Shown: positions 42,988 through 51,118 of the stretch, one piece after another
Layout: every line of letters begins with the position of its first letter
Position numbering within the stretch: the first letter of the stretch is position 1
Origin: Lustribacter sp049512335
GTDB taxonomy: Bacteria; Vulcanimicrobiota; Vulcanimicrobiia; Vulcanimicrobiales; Vulcanimicrobiaceae
Reading direction: 5' to 3'
Length of the DNA stretch: 64,000 nt
NCBI GenBank assembly: GCA_049512335.1
Contig: JBEKXE010000002.1
Span: 6,012-70,011 of the forward strand
Made by a program: the position numbers and the translations under genes
The notes under the pieces: generated by a model
What the model was told of the DNA's origin: nothing
Database searches by the model: none
What the model saw: only the letters and a program-made list of their open reading frames with translations

Positions 42988-44343
42988 ATGCCCGGCACGA
43001 TCTCGGAACCGCTCGATTTTGCGCCGACCGGCGCAATGCTTGCGGCCGCGATCGACGAGTTGCGCGAACTCGGCACGCGCGGCGGCGGGGCGGTCGAGGG
43101 CAGCGTCCGCGAGCGCGCTTTGCGCGCGTTCTTGCACGCGCAGCGCGAGCGAACGGTGCTCCCGCCGGGCTGGCGTCACGATTATGCCAAACTCGACTTC
43201 GGCGGGCTGACGTGGTCCAGCGGGCGTGCGCGCGTGCCGGTCCTGCCGCGCGCGTCGGCGGCGCATAACGACTCCGCCGACGTTCCGGCGCTCGCGGTCG
43301 ACAACGCCGGCGGCATCGTGCACGCCGGCAGCACCTACCTCGAACCGCTCGAAACCGCCGCCGATCCGCGCGTGCGCCTGTCGGCGTTGGCCGACGCGGC
43401 CGGCCCGGCCGCCGCCGCGCACCTGCGCATCGTCGCGCCGGAAACCGATCGTTTCACCGCGCTCGCAGCGGCGTTCCAAAACTGCGGCGCCTATGTCGAG
43501 GTACCCGCCGGCGTGGTCCCGGCGGCGCCGTTGCAACTGGTGTGGATGTCGCGCCCGGGTTCGCCCGCCGCGGTTTTCCCGCACACGGTGATTCGGCTCG
43601 GGGCCGGCGCGCGCGCGACCGTCGTCGAGCGCCACATCGGCAATGCGGAAGCGTTCATTGCCGGCATCGTCGAGGCGGAGCTCGGCCCGGATGCTCGCCT
43701 CGACTACGTTGCCGTGCAGCAAACCGACGAAGGCACGCGGTTCTTCATGCACCGGCGGGCGCGCTGCGCCGCGGGCGCGAGCATCGCTTGGCACGTCGCG
43801 GATCTCGGCGGCGCGCTGGTGCGGACGGTCTGCAGCGCGCAGCTCGCCGCAGCGCGGGCAAGCGCCGAGACCAACGCCTTTTTCTTCGCGCACGGGTTCG
43901 CGCACGTCGACGCGGTCGTCGACGCCGATCACGATGCGTCGCGCACGGAATCGCACGCCACCATTCGCTGTGCGGCGACGGATCGCGCGCGCGGCCGCTT
44001 CGCGGGCGCGCTCCGTTTCGCTCCGAACGCGACGCGCTGCGTCGCGACGATGCGCGACGACGGCTTGATCCTCTCACGCGACGCGTATCTGGACGCGGCG
44101 CCCACGCTGGCCGTGCCGGCCCACCGCGTCTCGGCCTCGCACGCGACGAACATCGGTTCGCTCGACGAGGAAGAGCTGTTCTACGTGCAGAGCCGCGGTA
44201 TCTCGCGCGGGCTCGCCGAACGCATGATGGCGATGGCTTTCTTCGAGCCGGCGATCTCACGCTTCCCCACCGACGCCGTGCGCGACGAGGTGCGCACGGC
44301 GCTCGACGCGCGGCTGAACGACGTGCCGGACACGTTCGAATGA
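42988..44343 (+). CDS. SufB/SufD family Fe-S assembly scaffold protein (SufD-like)
   Basis: A 451-aa SufBD-core protein with the diagnostic C-terminus SHATNIGSLDEEELFYVQSRG and LAERMMAMAFFEP. SufD works with SufB and the ATPase SufC to build Fe-S clusters; neither partner is in the window. ATG 42988 has AGAGGG 4 nt upstream; GTG 42985 is a possible alternative. The stop overlaps the SIS-domain gene (ATGA). Whether it is the housekeeping SufD or a stand-alone paralogue cannot be told from this context. Confidence 0.85.
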   Translation: MPGTISEPLDFAPTGAMLAAAIDELRELGTRGGGAVEGSVRERALRAFLHAQRERTVLPPGWRHDYAKLDFGGLTWSSGRARVPVLPRASAAHNDSADVPALAVDNAGGIVHAGSTYLEPLETAADPRVRLSALADAAGPAAAAHLRIVAPETDRFTALAAAFQNCGAYVEVPAGVVPAAPLQLVWMSRPGSPAAVFPHTVIRLGAGARATVVERHIGNAEAFIAGIVEAELGPDARLDYVAVQQTDEGTRFFMHRRARCAAGASIAWHVADLGGALVRTVCSAQLAAARASAETNAFFFAHGFAHVDAVVDADHDASRTESHATIRCAATDRARGRFAGALRFAPNATRCVATMRDDGLILSRDAYLDAAPTLAVPAHRVSASHATNIGSLDEEELFYVQSRGISRGLAERMMAMAFFEPAISRFPTDAVRDEVRTALDARLNDVPDTFE

Positions 44344-45311
44344 ACGGCGCGCAGTTCGAGGCCGAGATTCGCGAACAGCCGGCCGTCTGGGCCGGCCTCG
44401 CCGCCTCTCCCGCGGCGGCGCAGCTGACCGCGGCGATCGGCGACCGCGAACCGCTGTTCATCGGCAGCGGGAGCAGTTTGTTCGTCGCGCAGTTGGCGGC
44501 ATTGGCTTGGCGCCGGCACGGCCGGCGGGCCGATGCGCTGGCCGCTTCGGAAGCCCGGTTCCAAGCCGCGGCGCATCGCCGCTGCTGCGTGGTCGCGCTC
44601 TCGCAAAGCGGGCGCACGGCCAACGTGCTCGATGCGCTCGCCGCGCTCGATGCGCCCGAACCGGCGCGCACGATCGCGCTGACCAACGATCTCGCCTCGC
44701 CCCTGGCCCTGCGCGCCGGCGTGACGATCTCCGTCGGAGCCGGTCCCGAACTCGCCGTCCCCGCCAGCAAGAGCGTCACGGCGATGGCCGCACTGCTGCT
44801 GTGGACGGCTGCCGGCGGCGATGCGACCGGGGCGGCCGCCCTGGATGCCGCGGCCGGCGCGCTCGGCGAGTGGTTCGCCGCGGATGCCGTGCCCGCGACG
44901 GAGCGTGCCGCCGAACTCCTCGAGCCGGCACATAGCATCGTCGTGATCGGCGCCGGCTACGGCGTTCCGGTGGCGGCGGAGATCGCGCTCAAGATCAAGG
45001 AAGCGTCGTACCGTCACGCGGAGGGATTCGCCGCCGGCGAATTTCGCCACGGCAGCACCGCGATTCTCGATTCCGGGCGCGGCACGGTCGGGATCGTCGA
45101 CGAGTGGTCGCGCGCATCGGTCGGCGCGGTGCTCGAAATTGCGCGTGAAGCGCACACCGCCGTCGTGATCCTCGACGACAGACCGGCGCCGGGCGGCCCG
45201 TTCGGTCCGCTGTTCTGGATCGCCGGCGGACAATTGCTCGCACTCGCGCTGGCGCGGCGCGCGGGTATCGACAGCGATGCGCCGCGCGGCTTACGAAAGT
45301 ACTTGGCATGA
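44340..45311 (+). CDS. SIS domain phosphosugar isomerase (GlmS C-domain/AgaS-like)
   Basis: A 323-aa protein with two SIS domains: LFIGSGSSLFVAQLAALAW near 38-56 and SQSGRTANVLDAL, then the second domain with GAGYGVPVAAEIALKIKEAS and the sugar-binding EFRHGS near 237. It resembles the isomerase half of glucosamine-6-phosphate synthase, without the glutaminase domain, as in amino-sugar deaminases/isomerases. ATG 44340 overlaps the sufD-like stop (ATGA), and its own stop overlaps wrbA, so all three are translated together. The exact amino sugar is unknown. Confidence 0.87.
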   Translation: MNGAQFEAEIREQPAVWAGLAASPAAAQLTAAIGDREPLFIGSGSSLFVAQLAALAWRRHGRRADALAASEARFQAAAHRRCCVVALSQSGRTANVLDALAALDAPEPARTIALTNDLASPLALRAGVTISVGAGPELAVPASKSVTAMAALLLWTAAGGDATGAAALDAAAGALGEWFAADAVPATERAAELLEPAHSIVVIGAGYGVPVAAEIALKIKEASYRHAEGFAAGEFRHGSTAILDSGRGTVGIVDEWSRASVGAVLEIAREAHTAVVILDDRPAPGGPFGPLFWIAGGQLLALALARRAGIDSDAPRGLRKYLA

Positions 45312-45931
45312 ACGTTGCGGTGATCTACTACAGCTCGACCGGAAACGCGTACCGCGTCGCGCAAGCGGTCGAAGAGGGCGCGCAAACGGCCGGCGCCGAG
45401 GTGCGTCTGCGCAAGGTGCGCGAACTGGCGCCGGACGAGGCCATCGCTTCGAACAAAGGCTGGGAACAGCACCGGGCGGCGACGCAGCACGTGCCCGAGG
45501 CAACGCTGGCGGACCTCGAGTGGGCTGACGGCTTCGCGTTCGGCACGCCGACGCGCTTCGGCGCGATGTCGGCCCAACTCAAGCAATTTCTCGACACCAC
45601 CGGCCCGCTATGGATGAAGGGCGCGCTGGCCGACAAAGCCGCGACCGCGTTCGTCGGCTCGTCGTACCCGCACGGCGGCCAAGAAACGACGCTGATGACG
45701 ATCTACAACATGATGTATCACTGGGGCGCGGTCATCGTGCCGACCGGCTACACCGATCCCGCGATCGCCAAAGCCGGTGGTAATCCGTACGGCACGAGTT
45801 ATACCGATCCGCGCGGCGGCTCGCTGCCCGACGAGGTGTTGGCTGCGGCGCGCTTTCAGGGCGCGCGCCTCGCACGCTACGCCGGCGTGCTGGCGGCCAA
45901 CCGAGCCCGGTTACGGGGCACTCCCGCTTAG
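45308..45931 (+). CDS. wrbA: NAD(P)H:quinone oxidoreductase, WrbA type
   Basis: A 207-aa flavodoxin-fold protein: FMN loop YYSSTGNAYRVAQAV at 6-20, GTPTRFGAMSAQLKQFLD near 78-95, and GGQETTLMTIYNMMYHWG typical of WrbA. It performs two-electron quinone reduction, protecting against redox cycling, and suits a cell degrading aromatics. ATG 45308 overlaps the SIS gene stop (ATGA). It is the last gene before the cys leader. Confidence 0.92.
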   Translation: MNVAVIYYSSTGNAYRVAQAVEEGAQTAGAEVRLRKVRELAPDEAIASNKGWEQHRAATQHVPEATLADLEWADGFAFGTPTRFGAMSAQLKQFLDTTGPLWMKGALADKAATAFVGSSYPHGGQETTLMTIYNMMYHWGAVIVPTGYTDPAIAKAGGNPYGTSYTDPRGGSLPDEVLAAARFQGARLARYAGVLAANRARLRGTPA

Positions 45932-45979
45932 GCGGCGCGTTTTCAGCCGGAATAGTCCGATATAAGGAGTAGGCTCTGG

Positions 45980-46009
45980 TTGACCGGTCCACTTGCGATG
46001 TGGTATGCT
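45980..46009 (+). promoter_or_regulatory. Putative sigma-70 promoter of the cys operon
   Basis: TTGACC (45980-45985) and TATGCT (46004-46009) with 18-nt spacing. Transcription would start near 46016, about 155 nt before the cysH coding region, which leaves room for the structured leader. Confidence 0.5.
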
Positions 46010-46015
46010 CCCGGG

Positions 46016-46123
46016 CGATGCTCCGTCCGTGTTGTTGTCCGGTCATCGTGGCCACCTGTTGCCGTACGGCAACCGGGCGTGGTTCCGCACTCGGCTGAGG
46101 GGTTCGTCCCCCCGACCATCGTG
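46016..46123 (+). promoter_or_regulatory. Structured 5' leader, candidate riboswitch/attenuator of cysH-cysD-cysNC
   Basis: The leader contains GGUC (46041-46044) able to pair with GACC (46114-46117), closing a domain with two internal hairpins: GUUGCC-GUAC-GGCAAC (46058-46073) and GGGG-UUCGU-CCCC (46099-46111). An intrinsic terminator follows. A multi-stem domain, terminator and Shine-Dalgarno before sulfur-assimilation genes is the layout of SAM-sensing leaders; CGGCAACC recalls the SAM-I/IV core, but other core elements (GAG, kink-turn) are not clear, so the class is unassigned. Confidence 0.5.
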
Positions 46124-46158
46124 CGACCCTCGCCTCGACGAGGGTCGTTTCATTTTTT
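46124..46158 (+). terminator. Intrinsic terminator in the cys leader
   Basis: A perfect 9-bp stem CGACCCTCG/CGAGGGTCG with a 6-nt loop (CCTCGA), followed by TTTCATTTTTT. It ends one base before the cysH Shine-Dalgarno (AGGAG, 46159-46163), so it must be bypassed for the operon to be expressed. This is the strongest intrinsic terminator I saw in the window. Confidence 0.85.
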
Positions 46159-46170
46159 AGGAGTCCTGAA

Positions 46171-46842
46171 ATTTCCACCGATCTCGCCGCCGCCGCCGGC
46201 CTCGCGACCAAAACCATCCAGCAAACCATCGACACCTATCCCGGCCGCACGACGCTGTCGTGCTCCTTCGGTGGACCCTCAGGTATGGTGCTGCTCGACC
46301 TCGCGCTGCGTGTCGAGTCGCGACTGAACGTCTTCGTAATCGATACCGAGCTGCTGTTCCCCGAAACGCATACGCTGATCGAACGCGTCGAGGAGCGCTA
46401 CGGTATCACCGTCGACCGGGTGCGTCCCGCGCTGAGCGTCGACGCACAGAACGCCGCGTACGGCGATGCGCTGTGGCAACGCGATCCCGATGCCTGCTGC
46501 GATCTGCGCAAGGTCGAACCGCTGCGCGATTATTTGCGCGGCTTCGACGCTTGGTTGACGGCAGTGCGGCGCGATCAAGGCACGACGCGCGCCGAGATCC
46601 CGGTGCGCGCCTGGGACGAAACCGCCCAGATATTGAAGGTCGCTCCGCTCGCCGACTGGACCGAAGCGGACGTTTGGAACTACGTTCAGAGCCATGACGT
46701 CCCGGTGAACACGTTGCACTTCGACGGCTATCCCAGCATCGGCTGCGTTCATTGCACGCGTCGTGTCGCACCCGGCGAGCACGCGCGGGCCGGGCGCTGG
46801 CCGGGCTTCGAAAAGACGGAGTGCGGTATTCATGTTGCTTGA
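46171..46842 (+). CDS. cysH: Adenylylsulfate (APS/PAPS) reductase
   Basis: CysH reduces APS or PAPS to sulfite. From the inferred start it has 223 aa: SCSFGGPSG P-loop-like motif at 30-38, paired cysteines C109-C110 and C192-x2-C195 for a [4Fe-4S] cluster, which favours APS as substrate, and catalytic C218 in KTECGIH. No ATG, GTG or TTG lies in frame upstream of the conserved N-terminus; ATT 46171 is 7 nt after AGGAG and gives a full-length protein, so an ATT start is proposed. The ATG at 46285 would remove the nucleotide-binding motif. It overlaps cysD by 11 nt. Confidence 0.88.
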   Translation: MSTDLAAAAGLATKTIQQTIDTYPGRTTLSCSFGGPSGMVLLDLALRVESRLNVFVIDTELLFPETHTLIERVEERYGITVDRVRPALSVDAQNAAYGDALWQRDPDACCDLRKVEPLRDYLRGFDAWLTAVRRDQGTTRAEIPVRAWDETAQILKVAPLADWTEADVWNYVQSHDVPVNTLHFDGYPSIGCVHCTRRVAPGEHARAGRWPGFEKTECGIHVA

Positions 46843-47689
46843 TGCGGCCGCCGTCAACGGAGTAACGGAGGACCGGCGGGAAGAACGCCCAGGCTTGGAT
46901 TCTCTCGACCGCTTGGAAGCCGAAACGATTACGATCTTGCGCGAAGCGTATCGCGCGAGCTCGAAGCCCTGCATGCTCTGGTCGATCGGCAAAGACTCGA
47001 CCGCACTGCTATGGATGGCGCGCAAGGCCTTTCTGGGCCGCGTTCCGTTTCCGATGATCTTGCTCGAAACGTTCATGGAACTGCCCGAAGTCTATGAATT
47101 CCGCGACGAGCTGATCGAGCAATGGCAGCTCGACTACTTCGCACAGGTCTGCCCGCCGGAAAGCGAAGTCGACCAGACGCTGCCCCCGGCAACCCGGGCC
47201 GCCGCGCGTAAGACCGAAGGTCTGCGCACGATGCTGCGCGAGCAGAAGTTCGACGCGGTGATCGTCGGCATCCGGCGCGACGAGCAGGCGATGCGCGCCA
47301 AAGAACGCGTCTTCAGCCCGCGCCGTATCGACGGCACGTGGGACGTGAAGGAACAGCCGCCGGAGTTCTGGGGCTACTACACGACCAGCGTGCCGGACGG
47401 CGCGCACCTGCGCGTGCACCCACTCCTATCGTGGACCGAGCTCGACATCTGGGAGTACACGCTGCGCGAGAAGATTCCGTTCGTGCCGCTCTACCTCGCG
47501 CGCAACGGTAAGCGCTACCGTTCGCTCGGGGAGAAGAACATCACGCTGCCGATCGACAGCAACGCCGCCACGATCGAAGAGATCATCGAGGAGCTGCGCG
47601 CAACGCGCGTTCCCGAGCGCGCCGGCCGCACGATGGACCACGAGAGCGAAGCCTCCTTCGAACGTCTGCGCGCCGGCGGGTACATGTAG
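46832..47689 (+). CDS. cysD: Sulfate adenylyltransferase subunit 2
   Basis: A 285-aa CysD with the PP-loop motif SIGKDSTALLWM, the conserved IRRDEQAMRAKERVFSPR region and the C-terminal ERAGRTMDHE plus FERLRAGGYM. It forms APS from ATP and sulfate together with CysN. ATG 46832 overlaps the cysH end by 11 nt, with GGAG about 10 nt upstream. It is followed 1 nt later by cysNC. The set supplies sulfite for cysteine synthesis, or PAPS through the kinase domain of the next gene. Confidence 0.95.
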   Translation: MLLDAAAVNGVTEDRREERPGLDSLDRLEAETITILREAYRASSKPCMLWSIGKDSTALLWMARKAFLGRVPFPMILLETFMELPEVYEFRDELIEQWQLDYFAQVCPPESEVDQTLPPATRAAARKTEGLRTMLREQKFDAVIVGIRRDEQAMRAKERVFSPRRIDGTWDVKEQPPEFWGYYTTSVPDGAHLRVHPLLSWTELDIWEYTLREKIPFVPLYLARNGKRYRSLGEKNITLPIDSNAATIEEIIEELRATRVPERAGRTMDHESEASFERLRAGGYM

Positions 47690-47690
47690 C

Positions 47691-49532
47691 ATGGACCTGC
47701 GCGTCGCGATTACCGGGCACGTCGATCACGGAAAGTCCACCCTGATCGGACGACTGCTTTACGACACCGGCAGTTTGGCCGACGGAAAAGCGGAAGAAAT
47801 CCTCGCGTCGAGCGAACGGCGCGGCCTCGCGGTCGAGTGGTCGTTCGCGGTGGACGCTGCTCAGGAAGAGCGAGACCAAGCGATCACGATCGAGACGACC
47901 CGCGTCTGGATGCATTACGGCGGCCGGCGGATCGTCATCATCGATACCCCCGGTCACCGCGAGTTCATCCGCAACATGATGAGCGGCGCCGCCGATGCCG
48001 ACGCCGGCATTCTCGTTATCGACGCCCTCGAAGGAATTGCCGATCAAACCTACCGTCACGCGTACTTGCTGCGCTTGCTGGACGTTCCCGAGATCATCGT
48101 CGCGGTCAACAAGATCGACGCGGTCCTAGACGCGCAGGAACGTTTCGCGCAGATCAGCCGGGACATTCGCGCGGTTCTGGAAACCGCCGGAAAACCGGTG
48201 CGCGCCATCGTACCGCTTTCGGCGCGCGACGGCGACAACGTGGTCAACCGTTCGGAACGCACGGCCTGGTATTCGGGCCCGACGCTGATCGAAGTGCTGC
48301 TCGCGCTGCACCCGGTCGCCCCGGCGGCCGACCGCGAGCTGCGTTTCGAGGTCGCCGACGTGTACCGGTTCAGCGACGAAGAACGCATCTCGGTCGGCAA
48401 CGTCGTGGCCGGCGTGATCTTCCCGGGCGACCGCGTGCGTATCGCGCCGAGCGGCGCCACGACGCGCGTGCGTGCGATCAAGCGCTGGCCAGACGATCCC
48501 TCGCCTGCTCTCGCCGGTCAAGCCGTCGGTTTGACCTTCGACGATCCCGTCTTCATCGACCGCGGCGATGTCGTCACGCACGCCGATAGCACGCCGTTGC
48601 CGGCGACGTCGGCCTTCGAAGGCGTGTTCTTCTGGCTTTCGGAGGGTGGGCCGCGCGTCGGTGAGACGTTGTCGCTGAAAGTCGGCCGAGCCGAAGTGGC
48701 CGTGACCGTGGTCGGCATCGACGAGACGATCGATCTCGGCATCCTCGACAAGGTCGCGCCCGACGCCTCGGCGCGTCATTCGGCGTTCGCGCTGCGCCTG
48801 CGCGCGGCGCGCAGCGTGGCGGCCGAGGCCGATGCGCGCTGCGTCCTGTTGCGCAACGGCGACGTCGTCGGCGGCGGCAAGCTCTCGAACGTCGAGGTGG
48901 CCGACGGACGGCGCTCCGACAACCTCGTTCTGGCGGGCCACCTGATCTCGAGCGAGGTGCGGACCCACCGCAACGGTTATCGCGGTCTGGTCGCGTGGCT
49001 CACCGGATTACCCGGCAGCGGCAAGTCGACGATCGCGATGGCGGTCGAACGCGAACTGTTCGCGCGCGGCTACTTCGTCTACGTCCTCGACGGCGACAAC
49101 GTGCGGGCGGGGCTCAACCGCGATCTCGGTTTTAGCCGCGACGAGCGCAAAGAGAACATTCGACGCGTGGGCGAGGTCGCGGCGCTGTTCGCCGACGCCG
49201 GCGCGATCGTGATCGCCGGGACCATCTCGCCGCACGCCGCGGACCGCGCGGCGGCCCGGGCGGCGGCGAAGCCCGGCGCGTTTCACGAAATCTACGTGCG
49301 CGCGAGCGTCGAGACGTGCGCGGCGCGCGACGTGAAGGGACACTACGCCCGGGCGCGGGCCGGCGAACTGCCGGATTTCACCGGCGTTTCCGCGCCCTAC
49401 GAAGAGCCGGAGCAGCCGGAATTGCTGGTCGACACGAACGCATCCAGCATCGAAGCCAGCGTCTCGGCCGTCGTCGAGTACCTGATTCGGGTCGCGACCG
49501 CGCCCGAAGCGTTGCTGAGCTACTCGATCTAA
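47691..49532 (+). CDS. cysNC: Bifunctional sulfate adenylyltransferase subunit 1/adenylylsulfate kinase
   Basis: A 613-aa CysN-CysC fusion (NodQ-like). The GTPase half has GHVDHGKSTLIGRLLYD at 9-25, DTPGHREF and NKID, with EF-Tu-like beta-barrels to about residue 430; the kinase half has GLPGSGKSTIA near 440 and LDGDNVRAGLNRDLGFS. It drives APS synthesis by GTP hydrolysis and phosphorylates APS to PAPS. A kinase together with an APS-type CysH suggests that PAPS is also made for sulfation or alternative use. ATG 47691 lies 1 nt after the cysD stop. Confidence 0.95.
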   Translation: MDLRVAITGHVDHGKSTLIGRLLYDTGSLADGKAEEILASSERRGLAVEWSFAVDAAQEERDQAITIETTRVWMHYGGRRIVIIDTPGHREFIRNMMSGAADADAGILVIDALEGIADQTYRHAYLLRLLDVPEIIVAVNKIDAVLDAQERFAQISRDIRAVLETAGKPVRAIVPLSARDGDNVVNRSERTAWYSGPTLIEVLLALHPVAPAADRELRFEVADVYRFSDEERISVGNVVAGVIFPGDRVRIAPSGATTRVRAIKRWPDDPSPALAGQAVGLTFDDPVFIDRGDVVTHADSTPLPATSAFEGVFFWLSEGGPRVGETLSLKVGRAEVAVTVVGIDETIDLGILDKVAPDASARHSAFALRLRAARSVAAEADARCVLLRNGDVVGGGKLSNVEVADGRRSDNLVLAGHLISSEVRTHRNGYRGLVAWLTGLPGSGKSTIAMAVERELFARGYFVYVLDGDNVRAGLNRDLGFSRDERKENIRRVGEVAALFADAGAIVIAGTISPHAADRAAARAAAKPGAFHEIYVRASVETCAARDVKGHYARARAGELPDFTGVSAPYEEPEQPELLVDTNASSIEASVSAVVEYLIRVATAPEALLSYSI

Positions 49533-49555
49533 AGGCGCTTTAAAGGCGCTCCGCC

Positions 49556-49735
49556 CTAGTGGCGGTGGATGACGTTTTCGGCTGAGGCGATGCCCGAGCC
49601 GACGGCGGCCTCGGTGCGGGTGACCAGGCCGACGATCCAGCGGATCGTCGCGACCACGCCGATCGCGGCGAAGACGAAGAGCACGAAGAAGACCCACATC
49701 GCGAAGTGGATCAGGTGGCCCAGGAGTGCTTCCAT
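49556..49735 (-). CDS. Small membrane protein, 59 aa
   Basis: Not recognised. A minus-strand frame from ATG 49735 encodes MEALLGHLIHFAMWVFFVLF..., with one or two hydrophobic helices (about 8-30 and 34-40) and a short polar tail ending in HRH. GAAGG lies about 2 nt upstream, which is tight. The plus strand of the same stretch gives a frame of unlikely composition, so the minus-strand reading is preferred. It is convergent with cysNC. Confidence 0.5.
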   Translation of the reverse strand: MEALLGHLIHFAMWVFFVLFVFAAIGVVATIRWIVGLVTRTEAAVGSGIASAENVIHRH

Positions 49736-49794
49736 AGCCTTCGGTTGCGGTGGGCGAAAAACGGAACCCTGCGGGGCGGGTCGAACACTTCGCT

Positions 49795-50016
49795 ATGTCC
49801 CTGACGCCCTTGAACAGCAATAACCAGCCGGTCATCTTGACCCAGCCGCTGCCGTTCAGCGCGGAGCAGAACCAGCCGCAGCCGTCGGCACCCCCGGGGA
49901 GCATCGGACATCAGACGGGTCCGATCTCGGGTCAGCTCGTCAAGGGGAATCCGGGCGGTGTCGGAGCCTCGGACGTTTCGTCCGGAATCGGCGCCGCGCT
50001 CGATGCGAGTACCTAA
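49795..50016 (+). CDS. Small hypothetical protein, 73 aa
   Basis: Not recognised. Starts MSLTPLNSNNQPVILTQPLP and is rich in Pro, Gln, Gly and Ser, so it is probably disordered; no signal or membrane segment. ATG 49795 lacks a good Shine-Dalgarno. It is separated from the next small gene by 2 nt, and the two share composition, suggesting a pair. The C-terminal GASDVSSGIGAALDAST looks helical. Confidence 0.5.
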   Translation: MSLTPLNSNNQPVILTQPLPFSAEQNQPQPSAPPGSIGHQTGPISGQLVKGNPGGVGASDVSSGIGAALDAST

Positions 50017-50018
50017 CG

Positions 50019-50219
50019 ATGATTCAGAATCTCGTCCTCAACAACTCGGACCATGCCTTCAGCGCGCAGTGGAGTGGGGTGCAAGCGAGCGAGGATCAGC
50101 CCAAGGTCCAAGCAACGCCGGGCACCGACGCAGCGATCCTCTCGCACGAGCGCGGTCAGCTGGAAGCGGGCACCCTCACTTCAGCCGGCACCGGCGTCAA
50201 CGCCGAGTATTCCGCCTAG
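50019..50219 (+). CDS. Small hypothetical protein, 66 aa
   Basis: Not recognised. Starts MIQNLVLNNSDHAFSAQW and is acidic and polar with a Gly/Thr-rich tail (GTLTSAGTGVNAEYSA). ATG 50019 is 2 nt after the stop of the previous small gene, so it is probably translationally coupled. The last 23 bp overlap the convergent CoxM-like gene. Confidence 0.5.
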   Translation: MIQNLVLNNSDHAFSAQWSGVQASEDQPKVQATPGTDAAILSHERGQLEAGTLTSAGTGVNAEYSA

Positions 50220-51024
50220 CGCCGCTGCGGCGGACACCCCCGCCCGGCTCCGGCGCGGCACGGGACGAATCGTAGGCTTCCTTTAGCGCGGAGAGCACGA
50301 GCGGGATGATCGTGCGCCGCAGAACGCTCGTTTTCTCGTCGTCACCCCGGAAGGCGTCGGCCGCGCGCCGCGCGGCGTCCGCAAACGTCCCCTTGGCGAT
50401 CATCGTGCCCGCCAGCGGATCGGCGACGCCGGCGAGGGCCATGGGCGCACCGCCGTCGACCGTGTAGGCGACGGTCGCCGTTCCGATCCGGTGCACGCCG
50501 GCCAACGCGAGCGCGACGAACACGCGCAGCTCGAAGGTTGCGACGCCGTCGCGGCGGCGGATGCGCCGGTCGGCGAACGCGACCTTCGGGAGTTCGGCCT
50601 TCAGTTTGACGGCCAGCGGAATCTCGTTCGGCGGCAGGCCGCGGGTCACGAGCGCGTCCAGCCGCGCCGTGCGCGTGGCGCCCATGCCGGCGATGATCAG
50701 CTGCGCGTCGAGCGCCCCCAGCCGGAAGCGTGCCGCCTCGGGACCGAACGGCGCGTTGCCGAACGCGCTGCGAATCAACGGCTCGCGCGCCACGCTTTCG
50801 AGATCGGCAAACGCGCCGATCTGCAGCCCGTAGCGGTCGCTCTCGATCGCGCGAAACTCCGGCACGTCGCCGACGTCGACGATGACGCCGTCGCCTTCGC
50901 CCGGATACTCGAGCCCGAGAAAGCCGCTGCGGCCGGCGCGCCAGCGGATGCGCCCGCGATGGACGAATGCGAGGCCCAACGCCTCACGCAAATGACGCGG
51001 CCGTGCAACCTTCGTTGCTTCCAT
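50197..51024 (-). CDS. FAD-binding molybdopterin dehydrogenase medium subunit (CoxM-like)
   Basis: A 275-aa protein resembling the FAD subunit of xanthine dehydrogenase/CO dehydrogenase: GVIVDVGDVPEFRAIESD and YGLQIGAFADLESVARE in the FAD domain, a LGALDAQLIIAG segment, and the C-terminal CO_deh_flav_C fold (TFADAARRAADAF). The N-terminal FAD-diphosphate motif is weak, so the domain may be trimmed. Its large and Fe-S partners are not adjacent; the only large subunit in the window is the IorB-type at 13364. ATG 51024 is the start. Confidence 0.7.
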   Translation of the reverse strand: MEATKVARPRHLREALGLAFVHRGRIRWRAGRSGFLGLEYPGEGDGVIVDVGDVPEFRAIESDRYGLQIGAFADLESVAREPLIRSAFGNAPFGPEAARFRLGALDAQLIIAGMGATRTARLDALVTRGLPPNEIPLAVKLKAELPKVAFADRRIRRRDGVATFELRVFVALALAGVHRIGTATVAYTVDGGAPMALAGVADPLAGTMIAKGTFADAARRAADAFRGDDEKTSVLRRTIIPLVLSALKEAYDSSRAAPEPGGGVRRSGARRNTRR

Positions 51025-51118
51025 TGACGCCGTATTTCAACGCGCGGTATGCGCCCACCCATGAACGCACCCGAAAGGTACGCAGCATCACCGCAGCGGA
51101 CTCTCATTGCACGTGAGC

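Noticed and set aside
46041..46117. Firm assignment as a SAM-I or SAM-IV riboswitch
   Set aside because: CGGCAACC and the stem layout are suggestive, but GGCAAC is self-complementary with GUUGCC just upstream and other conserved core bases are not found; kept as an unclassified structured leader.
49533..49552. Terminator after cysNC
   Set aside because: AAAGGCGCTTTAAAGGCGCT is a short tandem repeat, not an inverted repeat, and has no hairpin with a T-run.
49569..49823. 84-codon plus-strand frame after cysNC
   Set aside because: Composition is unlike a protein, and the opposite strand encodes a coherent small membrane protein over the same bases.
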